34,792 nt of DNA from positions 1 to 34,792 of the forward strand of contig JAFEBA010000114.1 in assembly GCA_018266105.1 (NCBI GenBank), read 5' to 3'. Shown here piece by piece: positions 23,230 through 30,072 of this stretch (position 1 is the stretch's first letter; every line of letters starts with the position of its first letter). Under the pieces are notes generated by a model. It worked only from the letters and a program-made list of their open reading frames with translations. It ran no database searches and was not told the DNA's origin. Source of the DNA: a bacterium (lineage in GTDB: Bacteria > Vulcanimicrobiota > Xenobia > Xenobiales > JADMJV01). Made by a program: the position numbers and the translations under genes.

Positions 23230-23975
23230 TTCAGGATTTCAGCTTTGACAATGTGATCCGGCTTGGTGGGCAGTTTTTTGATGAACCCCTCGGTATCGGT
23301 CCACAGAGCACCCTGGTCGCCAGCCTCTGGAACTTGCTTGAACTTGGTGGTTTGTTCGTAGCCCTTCACGACCTTGGCGAAGCTGGTAAAGCCCTGGCTG
23401 ACCAGCCCGCTATTGTCGCCGTAGTTGATGAAGACCTGGGTGCTGTTGGTATCGGGTCCCGCTTTGGCGAAGGCCAGAGTTCCCTCGTCAAGACGAAAAT
23501 AGCTCGGATCATCCGGGAACATCTTGTCCTTCCACTCGACCATGCCCGGCTTGGAATTGATGCCGAATTGGCAGACAAACCCGGGCTCCACGCGGAAGAT
23601 GGGAGTGTTGTCGTAGAAGCCTGCCTTGATCAATTCGATAAAGCGCTTGGAGGCACCAGGAGCGGCTTCAGGGTAGATTTCGATCAAGAGGTCTCCCTGG
23701 CTGGTGGTGAATTTGGCCTTGACCATCTTGGTCAATTTCGGGGCTTTCACGCCCGGCAGCGGCTCAAGTTTGACCTTGCCCTTGATCGGGGTTGTGGCGA
23801 CCGGGGTCTCACTGGCGGACGGCGTTGCGCTCGGGGTGGGGGAGGAAGGCACGGAAGTCGATTCGGGCACCGAAGGGGTATTGGGAGCGATGGGGGGGGT
23901 ATTCCCGGCTGGAGGCGGACTCTGGCAACCGGCCAATATCAAAGATCCAAAAACGAGCATATGTGCGAGTTTCAA
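23226..23975 (-). CDS. Lipoprotein cyclophilin-type peptidyl-prolyl isomerase
   Basis: A 249-residue protein with a perfect lipobox LAGC (Cys17), a Pro/Ser/Thr-rich linker (about residues 18-65) and a cyclophilin domain. R128, F133 and Q136 are in FRVEPGFVCQFG, followed by AFAKAGPDTNSTQVFIN. It is expected to be anchored to the membrane and to act outside the cytoplasm. The start is TTG 23975, fixed by GGAGG at 23985-23989 nine nucleotides upstream; ATG 23960 is too far from that site. It is linked to the next cyclophilin by an ATGA overlap and lies 48 nt after acetate kinase, so it may share that transcript. Confidence 0.92.
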   Translation of the reverse strand: MKLAHMLVFGSLILAGCQSPPPAGNTPPIAPNTPSVPESTSVPSSPTPSATPSASETPVATTPIKGKVKLEPLPGVKAPKLTKMVKAKFTTSQGDLLIEIYPEAAPGASKRFIELIKAGFYDNTPIFRVEPGFVCQFGINSKPGMVEWKDKMFPDDPSYFRLDEGTLAFAKAGPDTNSTQVFINYGDNSGLVSQGFTSFAKVVKGYEQTTKFKQVPEAGDQGALWTDTEGFIKKLPTKPDHIVKAEILK

Positions 23976-23984
23976 GCGTTTCTA

Positions 23985-23989
23985 CCTCC
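23985..23989 (-). promoter_or_regulatory. GGAGG ribosome binding site supporting a TTG start
   Basis: GGAGG on the minus strand lies 9 nt before TTG 23975 and 24 nt before the next ATG, so the rare TTG start is the better choice and gives a complete lipoprotein signal. Confidence 0.7.
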
Positions 23990-24023
23990 AGATTAGGTGG
24001 CCCGAGCTTCCCGACCCGAGGGC

Positions 24024-25250
24024 CTAACCCTGCAAAATCGAACGGACCGTATCCCTGGCGATCAGCAATTCCTCATTGGTGGGAATGACATAAACCGGCA
24101 GGCGGCAGCCCGGGCGGCTGATGGGCCCGGTTTGTTCACCGGTCAGTGCCTCATTGGCTTCCGGGTCCAGTTCCACCCCGAACCATTCCAACCCTTGACA
24201 GACCTCGGCTCGGACCTCGGCCGCGTTCTGACCGATACCACCTGTGAAGACAATGGCCTCCGCTCCACCCATTTCAGCCAGGTAAGCGCCGATGTAGCGC
24301 CGGACTCGTTGGCAAAACATGTCGATGGCCAGACTGGCCCGTCGGTCCTGATTTTCCCGCCGTTCCAGCAAAAGGTCTCGCATATCGCCGGTCAGACCCG
24401 AGATTCCCAGCAGGCCCGATTGCTTGTTGAGCAGGCTGTCCATTTCATGGATGCTCAGGCCCTCGTTCTGCATTAGAATTTCCACCACCGAGGGGTCAAG
24501 GTCTCCGCAGCGGGTGCCCATGAGCAGCCCTTCGACCGGGGTCATTCCCATCGACGTGTTGATCGAATTCCCATTTTTGATGGCGCAGGCCGAGCAGCCG
24601 TTGCCCAGGTGCAAGGAGATAATATTGACGTTCTCCTTGGGAATGCCCAACTGGGTTCGGTAACGGTAGGCGATGTAGCGATGCGAGGTGCCGTGGAACC
24701 CGTAGCGCCGAATCTGGTGCCGGCGGTACATCGAGTAGGGTACGCCATAAAGGTAGGCAGCGGCCGGCATGGTGGTGTGGAAGGCGGTGTCGAAGACCAC
24801 CACATGGGGCATAGACGCCCCCAGCAGCTCCTGGGTGGCGCGGATTCCTTTCAGGTTGGCCGGGTTGTGCAGGGGGGCAAGGGGAATGCAATCTTCGATC
24901 TGGCGGAGCACCTCCGGACTGAGGGCCACCGATTTTTTGAATTTCTCACCGCCGTGGACCACGCGGTGTCCCACGCCGGCGATATCCCCCTGCGATCCGA
25001 GCAGCTTGCTGTCATTAAGAAACCAGTTCAGGACGCGGTCCACCGCCTGACGATGATCGCGGATGGGTGCCGCTTCTTTCAGGGGAGCCTGTCCGGTGGC
25101 CTGAAAGTTGATCAGGGCCTGGCCGCCGATGCGTTCGACGATCCCCCGCGCCAGGCAGCGGTCGGAATCCGCCTCAATGCGCTCCAGGCTGGTTTCGATC
25201 AGTTGAAATTTCAGGCTGGACGAGCCGCTGTTGACGACCAGAATATTCAT
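24024..25250 (-). CDS. ackA: Acetate kinase
   Basis: A 408-residue ASKHA-fold kinase interconverting acetate plus ATP and acetyl phosphate plus ADP. The N-terminal VNSGSSSLKFQL opens the protein. R96 is in GHRVVHGG, catalytic D154 in VVFDTAFHTT, H186 in YGFHGTSH, with HLGNG, GMTPVEGLLMGTR, FTGGIGQN and the closing PTNEELLIARD. All signature elements are present and the length is normal. ATG 25250 matches the family N-terminus; ATG 25262 or TTG 25283 would add a few non-conserved residues. No phosphate acetyltransferase is nearby, so the usual Pta partner is elsewhere. It is followed at 48 nt by the cyclophilin and polyketide genes; a functional link through acetyl or malonyl supply is speculation. 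Confidence 0.96.
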   Translation of the reverse strand: MNILVVNSGSSSLKFQLIETSLERIEADSDRCLARGIVERIGGQALINFQATGQAPLKEAAPIRDHRQAVDRVLNWFLNDSKLLGSQGDIAGVGHRVVHGGEKFKKSVALSPEVLRQIEDCIPLAPLHNPANLKGIRATQELLGASMPHVVVFDTAFHTTMPAAAYLYGVPYSMYRRHQIRRYGFHGTSHRYIAYRYRTQLGIPKENVNIISLHLGNGCSACAIKNGNSINTSMGMTPVEGLLMGTRCGDLDPSVVEILMQNEGLSIHEMDSLLNKQSGLLGISGLTGDMRDLLLERRENQDRRASLAIDMFCQRVRRYIGAYLAEMGGAEAIVFTGGIGQNAAEVRAEVCQGLEWFGVELDPEANEALTGEQTGPISRPGCRLPVYVIPTNEELLIARDTVRSILQG

Positions 25251-25354
25251 GGGCTTGGCCATGCGGCAACAAGATGGAAACAACCTTTCTTGTTTCGTTT
25301 ACATTTTTAGCAGTCTTGTGACATGCGAGCCCTTCGACCAGCCTTCCAGACGCC

Positions 25355-25360
25355 TAATAT
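25355..25360 (+). promoter_or_regulatory. Possible -10 element (TAATAT) for the 25397 gene
   Basis: TAATAT lies 37 nt before the ATG at 25397 and gives a leader of about 30 nt. The best -35 candidate, TTCGAC with 16-nt spacing, is weak. Motif match only. Confidence 0.35.
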
Positions 25361-25396
25361 GAACTCAAGAGCAACTGAAAGATGAGGGTAAGAAAA

Positions 25397-25852
25397 ATGG
25401 GTGGAGTCAATAAGGTCAACACGAACCAGGCTGCTGGAACTTCGATCAGCATCGCTATGTCCCTGACCAACGGCCTGGGTGGGATTCCCGGCGGTGGAGC
25501 CCAGGCCTACGCTGGCCCCAACGGTGCTTTCGCCTCGGCCGGAGCAGGCGGACTCGGTTCCTTCGCCCAGGCCGGCGCGGCCGGACCCAACGGTAATGCC
25601 CTGGCTGGCAACTTCGGCGGGCCGCAGAACGCTTTCCAGGCCGGCTTCCAACAGGGCCAGATGGCTCACAAAATGAAAAAGTTGATGCGCAAGATGCACC
25701 GCCTGATGGCCCAGATGGGCGGCGGGATGCCGGGGATGCCCGGAATGGGTGGCTTTAACGGGCCCGGTGGGGCCTTCGCCAGCGCAGGCCCTGGCGGTGC
25801 CTTCGCCTCGGCTGGCAACTTCGGTTTCGCCGGACCGCGCCCGCTGTTCTAG
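25397..25852 (+). CDS. Gly/Ala-rich protein with cationic Met-rich helix (GVNKVN paralog A)
   Basis: A 151-residue product, no known family. It begins MGGVNKVN, runs through Gly-rich repeats of the form GAFASAG/GSFAQAG, then a short helix-like block QNAFQAGFQQGQMA and KMKKLMRKMHRLMAQM (about 92-107) rich in Lys, Arg and Met. It ends with GMPGMPG and two more GAFASAG units, closing on PLF. A paralog encoded on the opposite strand at 26303-26794 shares the start, the repeats and the helix block nearly identically. There is no signal peptide. The ATG at 25397 has GAGGGTAAG upstream; an in-frame start at 25382 adds five residues absent from the paralog. A strong terminator follows. Structural, amyloid-like or membrane-active roles are conceivable but unproven. 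Confidence 0.82.
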   Translation: MGGVNKVNTNQAAGTSISIAMSLTNGLGGIPGGGAQAYAGPNGAFASAGAGGLGSFAQAGAAGPNGNALAGNFGGPQNAFQAGFQQGQMAHKMKKLMRKMHRLMAQMGGGMPGMPGMGGFNGPGGAFASAGPGGAFASAGNFGFAGPRPLF

Positions 25853-25872
25853 ACTTCTCGCAGCGAGGGATC

Positions 25873-25901
25873 AAAGGAGCTGAATGATTCGGCTCCTTTT
25901 T
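25873..25901 (+). terminator. Rho-independent terminator after paralog A
   Basis: An AAAGGAGC arm (25873-25880) pairs perfectly with GCTCCTTT (25892-25899) over an 11-nt loop and is followed by a T-run (to 25901). It lies 20 nt past the stop codon at 25852. Confidence 0.85.
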
Positions 25902-26254
25902 GCATTTGCGGCCGGGCCCTGGCGGGATTCCTTTTTGGAGTGAAGCATTGGCTCTGCATCCTGGCCAGTCTAGCCTTCATTTCTGCCATGATGCGTTTCA
26001 TAACGCCCACTCCAGGAGTGGGAGATGAGTTGCTCGGACGTTCCGCTGCGACCTGGACGCTTTGCAAGGCAATCTCATCCTACCGAAACTCTGCACCTGG
26101 AGCCGAGAAGTCCTGATTTCTTCGGTGCGACGACAAGCGAAGCCCCTTTCGCTGGTCTGGCTGAATGGCATCCCCGCGAACCAGACTGAGATTTGTCCGT
26201 CGCTACTGGACGCCAGGAAGACTACCAGGGGTATGTGACCATCCAAGCCCAACA
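25902..26254. other. Gene-free spacer between the two tail-to-tail paralogs
   Basis: About 350 nt bounded by terminators on both sides. Short open frames exist on both strands, but none has a convincing ribosome binding site or recognisable product. A 17-nt palindrome CCCACTCC-A-GGAGTGGG is at 26006-26022. One minus-strand frame encodes MKRIMAEMKARLARMQ, faintly like the helix of the flanking paralogs. No tRNA or IS remnant was recognised. Confidence 0.5.
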
Positions 26255-26286
26255 AAAAAGGGCCGAGATTGCTCTCGGCCCTTTTT
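26255..26286 (-). terminator. Strong bidirectional terminator after paralog B
   Basis: A perfect 14-bp stem (26255-26268 with 26273-26286) and a 4-nt loop, with A-run and T-run flanks on both strands. It lies 17 nt beyond the stop codon of the minus-strand Gly-rich gene (26303) and could also stop any read-through from the plus side. Confidence 0.92.
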
Positions 26287-26302
26287 AGAGGGGTCTGCTG
26301 GA

Positions 26303-26794
26303 CTAGAACAGCATCGGTCCGGCTTGGGCGAAGGCGCCGCCAGCCGAGGCGAACGCGCCGCCACCGGGGAAGCCACCGCCGAATGCGCCCGGTCCACCGA
26401 AGCCTCCAGCGAAGCCCGGGCCACCGAAGCCGCCAGGCATGCCGCCGCCCATCTGGTGCATCAAGCGGTGCATTTTGCGCATCAATTTTTTCATTTTGGC
26501 AGCCATCTGGCCCTGCTGGAAACCTGCCTGGAAGGCGTTCTGGGGGCCACCCTGGCCGGGGAAGCCGGGGCCACCGAAGTTGCCGGCCAGAGCGTTGCCG
26601 TTGGGGCAGCCGCAGCCCGCGTTGGCGAACGAGCCCAGGCCGCCGGGGCCGCCAGCCGAGGCGAACGCGCCATTGGGTCCGGCAAAGGCTTCAGCTCCGC
26701 CGGGGAATCCGCCCAGGCCGCTGGTCAGGGACAGTGCAATGCTGGTGGACGCGCCAGCCTGCGGGTTCTGATTAACTTTATTAACTCCACCCAT
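26303..26794 (-). CDS. Gly/Ala-rich protein with cationic Met-rich helix (GVNKVN paralog B)
   Basis: A 163-residue paralog of the protein at 25397-25852. It shares MGGVNKVN, the SIALSLTSGLGG segment, FAGPNGAFASAG, GGLGSFANAG, PNGNALAGNFGG, and the block QNAFQAGFQQGQMA plus KMKKLMRKMHRLMHQMGGGMPG. It differs by longer Gly/Phe/Pro runs after the helix and a CGC cysteine pair (61 and 63) that paralog A lacks. It ends PMLF. ATG 26794 has GAGGA about 9 nt upstream; a start at 26827 adds residues not found in paralog A. No signal peptide or known domain is seen. A sigma-70-like promoter (26829-26857) and a strong terminator frame it as a single-gene transcript. Confidence 0.82.
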   Translation of the reverse strand: MGGVNKVNQNPQAGASTSIALSLTSGLGGFPGGAEAFAGPNGAFASAGGPGGLGSFANAGCGCPNGNALAGNFGGPGFPGQGGPQNAFQAGFQQGQMAAKMKKLMRKMHRLMHQMGGGMPGGFGGPGFAGGFGGPGAFGGGFPGGGAFASAGGAFAQAGPMLF

Positions 26795-26828
26795 GATAAG
26801 GTCCTCACTTTCAGAATGTCTTAACAAG

Positions 26829-26857
26829 ATAGTATCGGTCCGGGCCTAGGGCGTCCA
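26829..26857 (-). promoter_or_regulatory. Sigma-70-like promoter for paralog B
   Basis: TGGACG (26852-26857) and TACTAT (26829-26834) on the minus strand are separated by exactly 17 nt. Each matches 4 of 6 consensus positions. The implied leader of about 28 nt contains the GAGGA ribosome binding site of the gene at 26794. Confidence 0.45.
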
Positions 26858-26873
26858 GCATCCAAATGTGGAC

Positions 26874-26894
26874 ATGTTGTAAAATTTGTAACAT
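26874..26894. promoter_or_regulatory. Imperfect 21-bp palindrome upstream of the P450 gene
   Basis: The outer arms ATGTT and AACAT are perfect and the AT-rich centre is near-symmetrical, with mismatches at two inner positions. It lies between the Gly-rich gene and the P450 gene, about 66 nt before the P450 ATG, and could be a repressor operator. No regulator gene is adjacent. Confidence 0.35.
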
Positions 26895-26959
26895 CTTCGC
26901 GCGGGTACGTTGACGTTCTGTTGCAAGGCCCCTCAGGTGGCTCGGGCGAAAGGCCGGCT

Positions 26960-28183
26960 ATGCAGGACCTGCTCGCCAAGTTTTCCAGTCAGCTGCTCAC
27001 CAACCCTTATCCGGCCTACCATGTGATCCGTAAGTTGGACCCGGTGCACTGGAGCGATAGCTGGCAGTCATGGTTTGTGTCACGCTATGAAGATGTGGCC
27101 TCACTGATCAAGGACCAGCGGCTCTCGGTGTCTCAGGTGGGAAAGTTTTCCAGCCGCCTGGCGGGCGAGGAACCTCTGGAGGAGGCGCGGGAGCAACTGA
27201 AGGTGGTTGAAGGCTGGCTCTCGAGCTTTCTACTCTTTACCGATCCCCCCGCCCACACCCGCCTGCGCGGCTTGATTAGCAAGGCCTTCACTCCGCGAAG
27301 CGTGGAGCTGCAAGGGCCTGTTGTCCAGGAGCGAGTGGACCGGCTGCTGGCTCCATTTCAAAGCGGGCAGGTGGTGGACCTGATGGAGCATCTGGCCATC
27401 CCGCTTCCGGTTATGACCATCGCCGATTTCCTGGGCAGTCGACCTCAGGATTTCCGCGAACTGGCCGGTTGGAGTCATGATCTTGCCAGTTTTTTGGGGA
27501 ATGATGAGCTGACTCCGGCCTCGGTGGCTCGCAGTCTTCAGAGCTTGCAGGGAATGGCCAGCTACTTCCAGGTGTTGATGGAGGAGCGGCGGCTTGAGCC
27601 CCAGGACGATCTGATGTCCCGCTTGTTGCAGGCCCAGCACGAGGGCTCGACTCTAAAAGAATCCGAAATTCTCTCGATGTGCATCCTGCTTTTCGGGGCT
27701 GGCCACGACACCACCACCAACTTGATCGCCAATGGGTTACTGGCTTTACTGCAGCATCCCAGCGAAGCGGCCAGGTTGGTGCGAGAGCCGGAATTGCTGG
27801 AGCGAGTGGTTGAGGAGGTACTTCGCTATGACAGCCCATCCTTGATTGCGGTGCGCTCTGTAGTCGAGGAGGTCGAGATCGGGGGCAAGACCTTATTGCC
27901 GGGCGACAGCGTCAATCTCTGTTTGGGGGCGGCCAATCGCGATCCAGCCCAGTTTCCCGAACCTGACCGCTTCAATATTCTCAGGGAACACAGCCATCAC
28001 ATCCCCTTTGGAAAGGGGATCCACTTTTGCGTGGGCTCCTTCCTGGCTCGACTGGAGGCTCGCACCGTCTTTGCCTCACTGCTGCGGCGCTGGCCCAACA
28101 GCCGCCTGGCCAGGCCGGTCGAACGAATTCCCACCCTGGCGTTTCGTCGACTCAAGCATCTACACGTGGAGTTACTGGCATGA
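26960..28183 (+). CDS. Cytochrome P450
   Basis: A 407-residue soluble bacterial P450. I-helix motif AGHDTT (247-252) supplies the oxygen-activating acid/alcohol pair. The K-helix ExxR is E286/R289 in EEVLRYDSP, and the haem ligand C357 is in HIPFGKGIHFCVGSFLARLE. The pattern resembles class I CYP107-like hydroxylases that need separate ferredoxin partners; none is in view. ATG 26960 has AAAGG seven nucleotides upstream; a TTG at 26921 would add 13 non-conserved residues. The stop overlaps the next gene as ATGA. The substrate is unknown; tailoring of the polyketide made by the nearby minus-strand cluster is possible, but the gene is on the other strand. Confidence 0.95.
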   Translation: MQDLLAKFSSQLLTNPYPAYHVIRKLDPVHWSDSWQSWFVSRYEDVASLIKDQRLSVSQVGKFSSRLAGEEPLEEAREQLKVVEGWLSSFLLFTDPPAHTRLRGLISKAFTPRSVELQGPVVQERVDRLLAPFQSGQVVDLMEHLAIPLPVMTIADFLGSRPQDFRELAGWSHDLASFLGNDELTPASVARSLQSLQGMASYFQVLMEERRLEPQDDLMSRLLQAQHEGSTLKESEILSMCILLFGAGHDTTTNLIANGLLALLQHPSEAARLVREPELLERVVEEVLRYDSPSLIAVRSVVEEVEIGGKTLLPGDSVNLCLGAANRDPAQFPEPDRFNILREHSHHIPFGKGIHFCVGSFLARLEARTVFASLLRRWPNSRLARPVERIPTLAFRRLKHLHVELLA

Positions 28184-28656
28184 TTCGAATGGCCCGAGCC
28201 GCTGACGTACCTGCTCTGAGAGAACTGGCAGAACTTTGCATCGTGTCCGGTATTCCGGCTTCTCGAGAAGCCTCCCCGGAGGAGGTACGCGCTTACGCTG
28301 CGTCTGCCTACCAGGATATGGAGCAGATGCTCCGCCAGAAAGGCTTTGTGATTCTGGTGGAGGAGCAGAACAAGGAGATTACCGGCTATTTAATGCTGGA
28401 TTTCGAGCATGTCGAGGCATCCACGGGCGAGAAGCAGTGCTTCATCGTGGACCTGGCTGTGCATCCCGGCAAGCGCGGCCACTTCGCGACTCATCGCCTG
28501 ATTAAAAAAGCCTCCGCTCTGGCCCGGGCTCGGGGGCTCAAGTATCTGGTGGGCATGGTCTCCAGCAGCAATGATCGGACCTTGCAGCTCGGGCTCAAAG
28601 GCCTCGATTTTCAGGTCGAGCGTGTGCAGGTGATGCGCCGCACTGATATCGATTAG
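28180..28656 (+). CDS. GNAT-family N-acetyltransferase
   Basis: A 158-residue GNAT fold. The N-terminus IRMARAADVPALRELAELC is typical, the core strands are FVILVEEQNKEITGYLML and CFIVDLAVHP, and the acetyl-CoA pyrophosphate loop is VHPGKRGHFATHRL. A SSSNDRTLQLGLKGLDF block follows in the family's NxxAxxLYxxxGF position, with the Tyr replaced. ATG 28180 overlaps the P450 stop as ATGA, so the two are co-translated; a longer in-frame reading from 28027 is inside the P450 gene. Its stop codon interlocks with the convergent gene at 28653-28656. Substrate unknown. Confidence 0.88.
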   Translation: MIRMARAADVPALRELAELCIVSGIPASREASPEEVRAYAASAYQDMEQMLRQKGFVILVEEQNKEITGYLMLDFEHVEASTGEKQCFIVDLAVHPGKRGHFATHRLIKKASALARARGLKYLVGMVSSSNDRTLQLGLKGLDFQVERVQVMRRTDID

Positions 28657-30023
28657 CGGCGTCGGGGCGAGAGTGTGTTCACCACCTCGCTGGCCTCACA
28701 AAGCAGGTCTTCGATGGTATTCAAGCGCTCTTCGCTGGCGCTATCGACGAAATCCCAGAGCTGTTGGCTGGCCTCGTTGAGAAGTTCCAGGGCCTGCTGA
28801 GTGCGCTGCTTCACCTCCAGGCTGTCCCGCGAACGCGACATCTGGCCTTCGGTGGAGGTGACCAGTTTTTCCAGGGCCTCCAAGGATTCTTCCAGCTTCT
28901 CTGAGTTCTGGCTGCCGCTCAAATAGGACTCGGCTTGCTGGAGAATGGTCGAGAGCAGGGCGGGCATGGGGCGTTGATCGGAAGCTGCCCCGCCCGAGAG
29001 GCCCTCAGTGCTGACCAGGTTGACTACGCCTTCGTCAGGCGAGAGGACGGCCGCGAACATGGCCAGGTTCTCGGCGGCCGAGAAGAGGGCCTCACGCTGG
29101 CTGACGAGCAAATCCACGTCTCCGGCCATGGTTGTCTGGCGCATCTCCTGGAGGACTTTGAACAGTTCTTCGGCCGCCTGGTTCAGAGAGGGATCGGTGT
29201 CGGTCGGCAGTTGACCCCGAAGCCAGTCTTCGCACTGGTCCATGGTATCGGCCAGTTCTTCAGCCGGGATCAGTTGTCCGAGATAGCGGTCCATGGCCGC
29301 ATTGACCAGGTTGACCACGGGGAAGGGGGTGGGGCCCATTGAAAGATGGGATTCCACCGTTTCAGCCAGAGTCTGATCCAGGTCCTGGCTGAACTGTACC
29401 ATCTGGGAGATCCAGTGCCCGAGTTCATCTTTGCTGGCTTCACCGGCCTGCACCGCCTCCACAACTTCATGGCAGGTATCCATGAGTCGCTCGACGTGAG
29501 CGTTCATCCGGTCTTGGACGGCCGGATCTTCAAATTCGTCAATGAAGCTGCGTAAGTCTTGCTCGAAGTGGGGCATGGCCTGGACCAACCCTACGGTCAT
29601 GGCACCGGGCGCTCGGCCGTCCTGCCACGCGCGCAGATGAACCAGCAGGCGGTTCAGATAAAGATGGGAGGTGTCGCCGTCTTCGATCAGCTCTTGATGA
29701 GCCGATTGGGCCTTGCGGATGGAGACGATCGAGCGATGCAGGTGCTCGCTGGCCTCGCCCCAGGCGCTACCCGGAGCCTGGTTGGCCAGGCCCTGGAGTT
29801 GCTCGAAGCTGAGCTTGAGGTTGCGCAGTCCGTCCTGGAACTGTTCCACCATTTCCTGGGTAAACTCGGGATTGTTGGGGGCATGCTCGCTGAAGGTACT
29901 GAGCTGCTGATCGGTGGCGGGCAAGGCTTGCTTAAGAAGTTCGGCCAGGGCCTCCCGCTGCTCTTCGCCCTGAGCGATTTTACGCGATAGTTCGAGGATG
30001 GAATCACTGATGGTCTGCGACAT
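28653..30023 (-). CDS. Helical protein of unknown function, 456 aa
   Basis: No family is recognised. The product is strongly acidic, almost entirely predicted alpha-helical, with many Gln, Glu and Leu residues and no signal peptide, membrane span or cysteine motif. Leu/Ala-spaced stretches (for example ELLKQALPATDQQL, FEQLQGLANQ, LEESLEALEKLV) suggest coiled-coil or helical-bundle packing. The start ATG 30023 has AAGGAG about 15 nt upstream, a long spacing. It begins 49 nt after the GAF/GGDEF gene and probably shares its transcript, so it could be an output or scaffold partner. That is inference. Confidence 0.75.
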   Translation of the reverse strand: MSQTISDSILELSRKIAQGEEQREALAELLKQALPATDQQLSTFSEHAPNNPEFTQEMVEQFQDGLRNLKLSFEQLQGLANQAPGSAWGEASEHLHRSIVSIRKAQSAHQELIEDGDTSHLYLNRLLVHLRAWQDGRAPGAMTVGLVQAMPHFEQDLRSFIDEFEDPAVQDRMNAHVERLMDTCHEVVEAVQAGEASKDELGHWISQMVQFSQDLDQTLAETVESHLSMGPTPFPVVNLVNAAMDRYLGQLIPAEELADTMDQCEDWLRGQLPTDTDPSLNQAAEELFKVLQEMRQTTMAGDVDLLVSQREALFSAAENLAMFAAVLSPDEGVVNLVSTEGLSGGAASDQRPMPALLSTILQQAESYLSGSQNSEKLEESLEALEKLVTSTEGQMSRSRDSLEVKQRTQQALELLNEASQQLWDFVDSASEERLNTIEDLLCEASEVVNTLSPRRR

Positions 30024-30072
30024 GCGGGAGAGTTTGTCTCCTTGCCTCGAAAACCTCCATGACCAGGGCCGT

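Noticed and set aside
24609..25310. Plus-strand frame of 233 codons
   Set aside because: Antisense shadow of acetate kinase.
26006..26022. Palindrome CCCACTCC-A-GGAGTGGG as a terminator
   Set aside because: The one-nucleotide centre cannot form a hairpin loop without melting part of the stem, there is no T-run, and no gene ends beside it. It remains only a possible protein-binding site.
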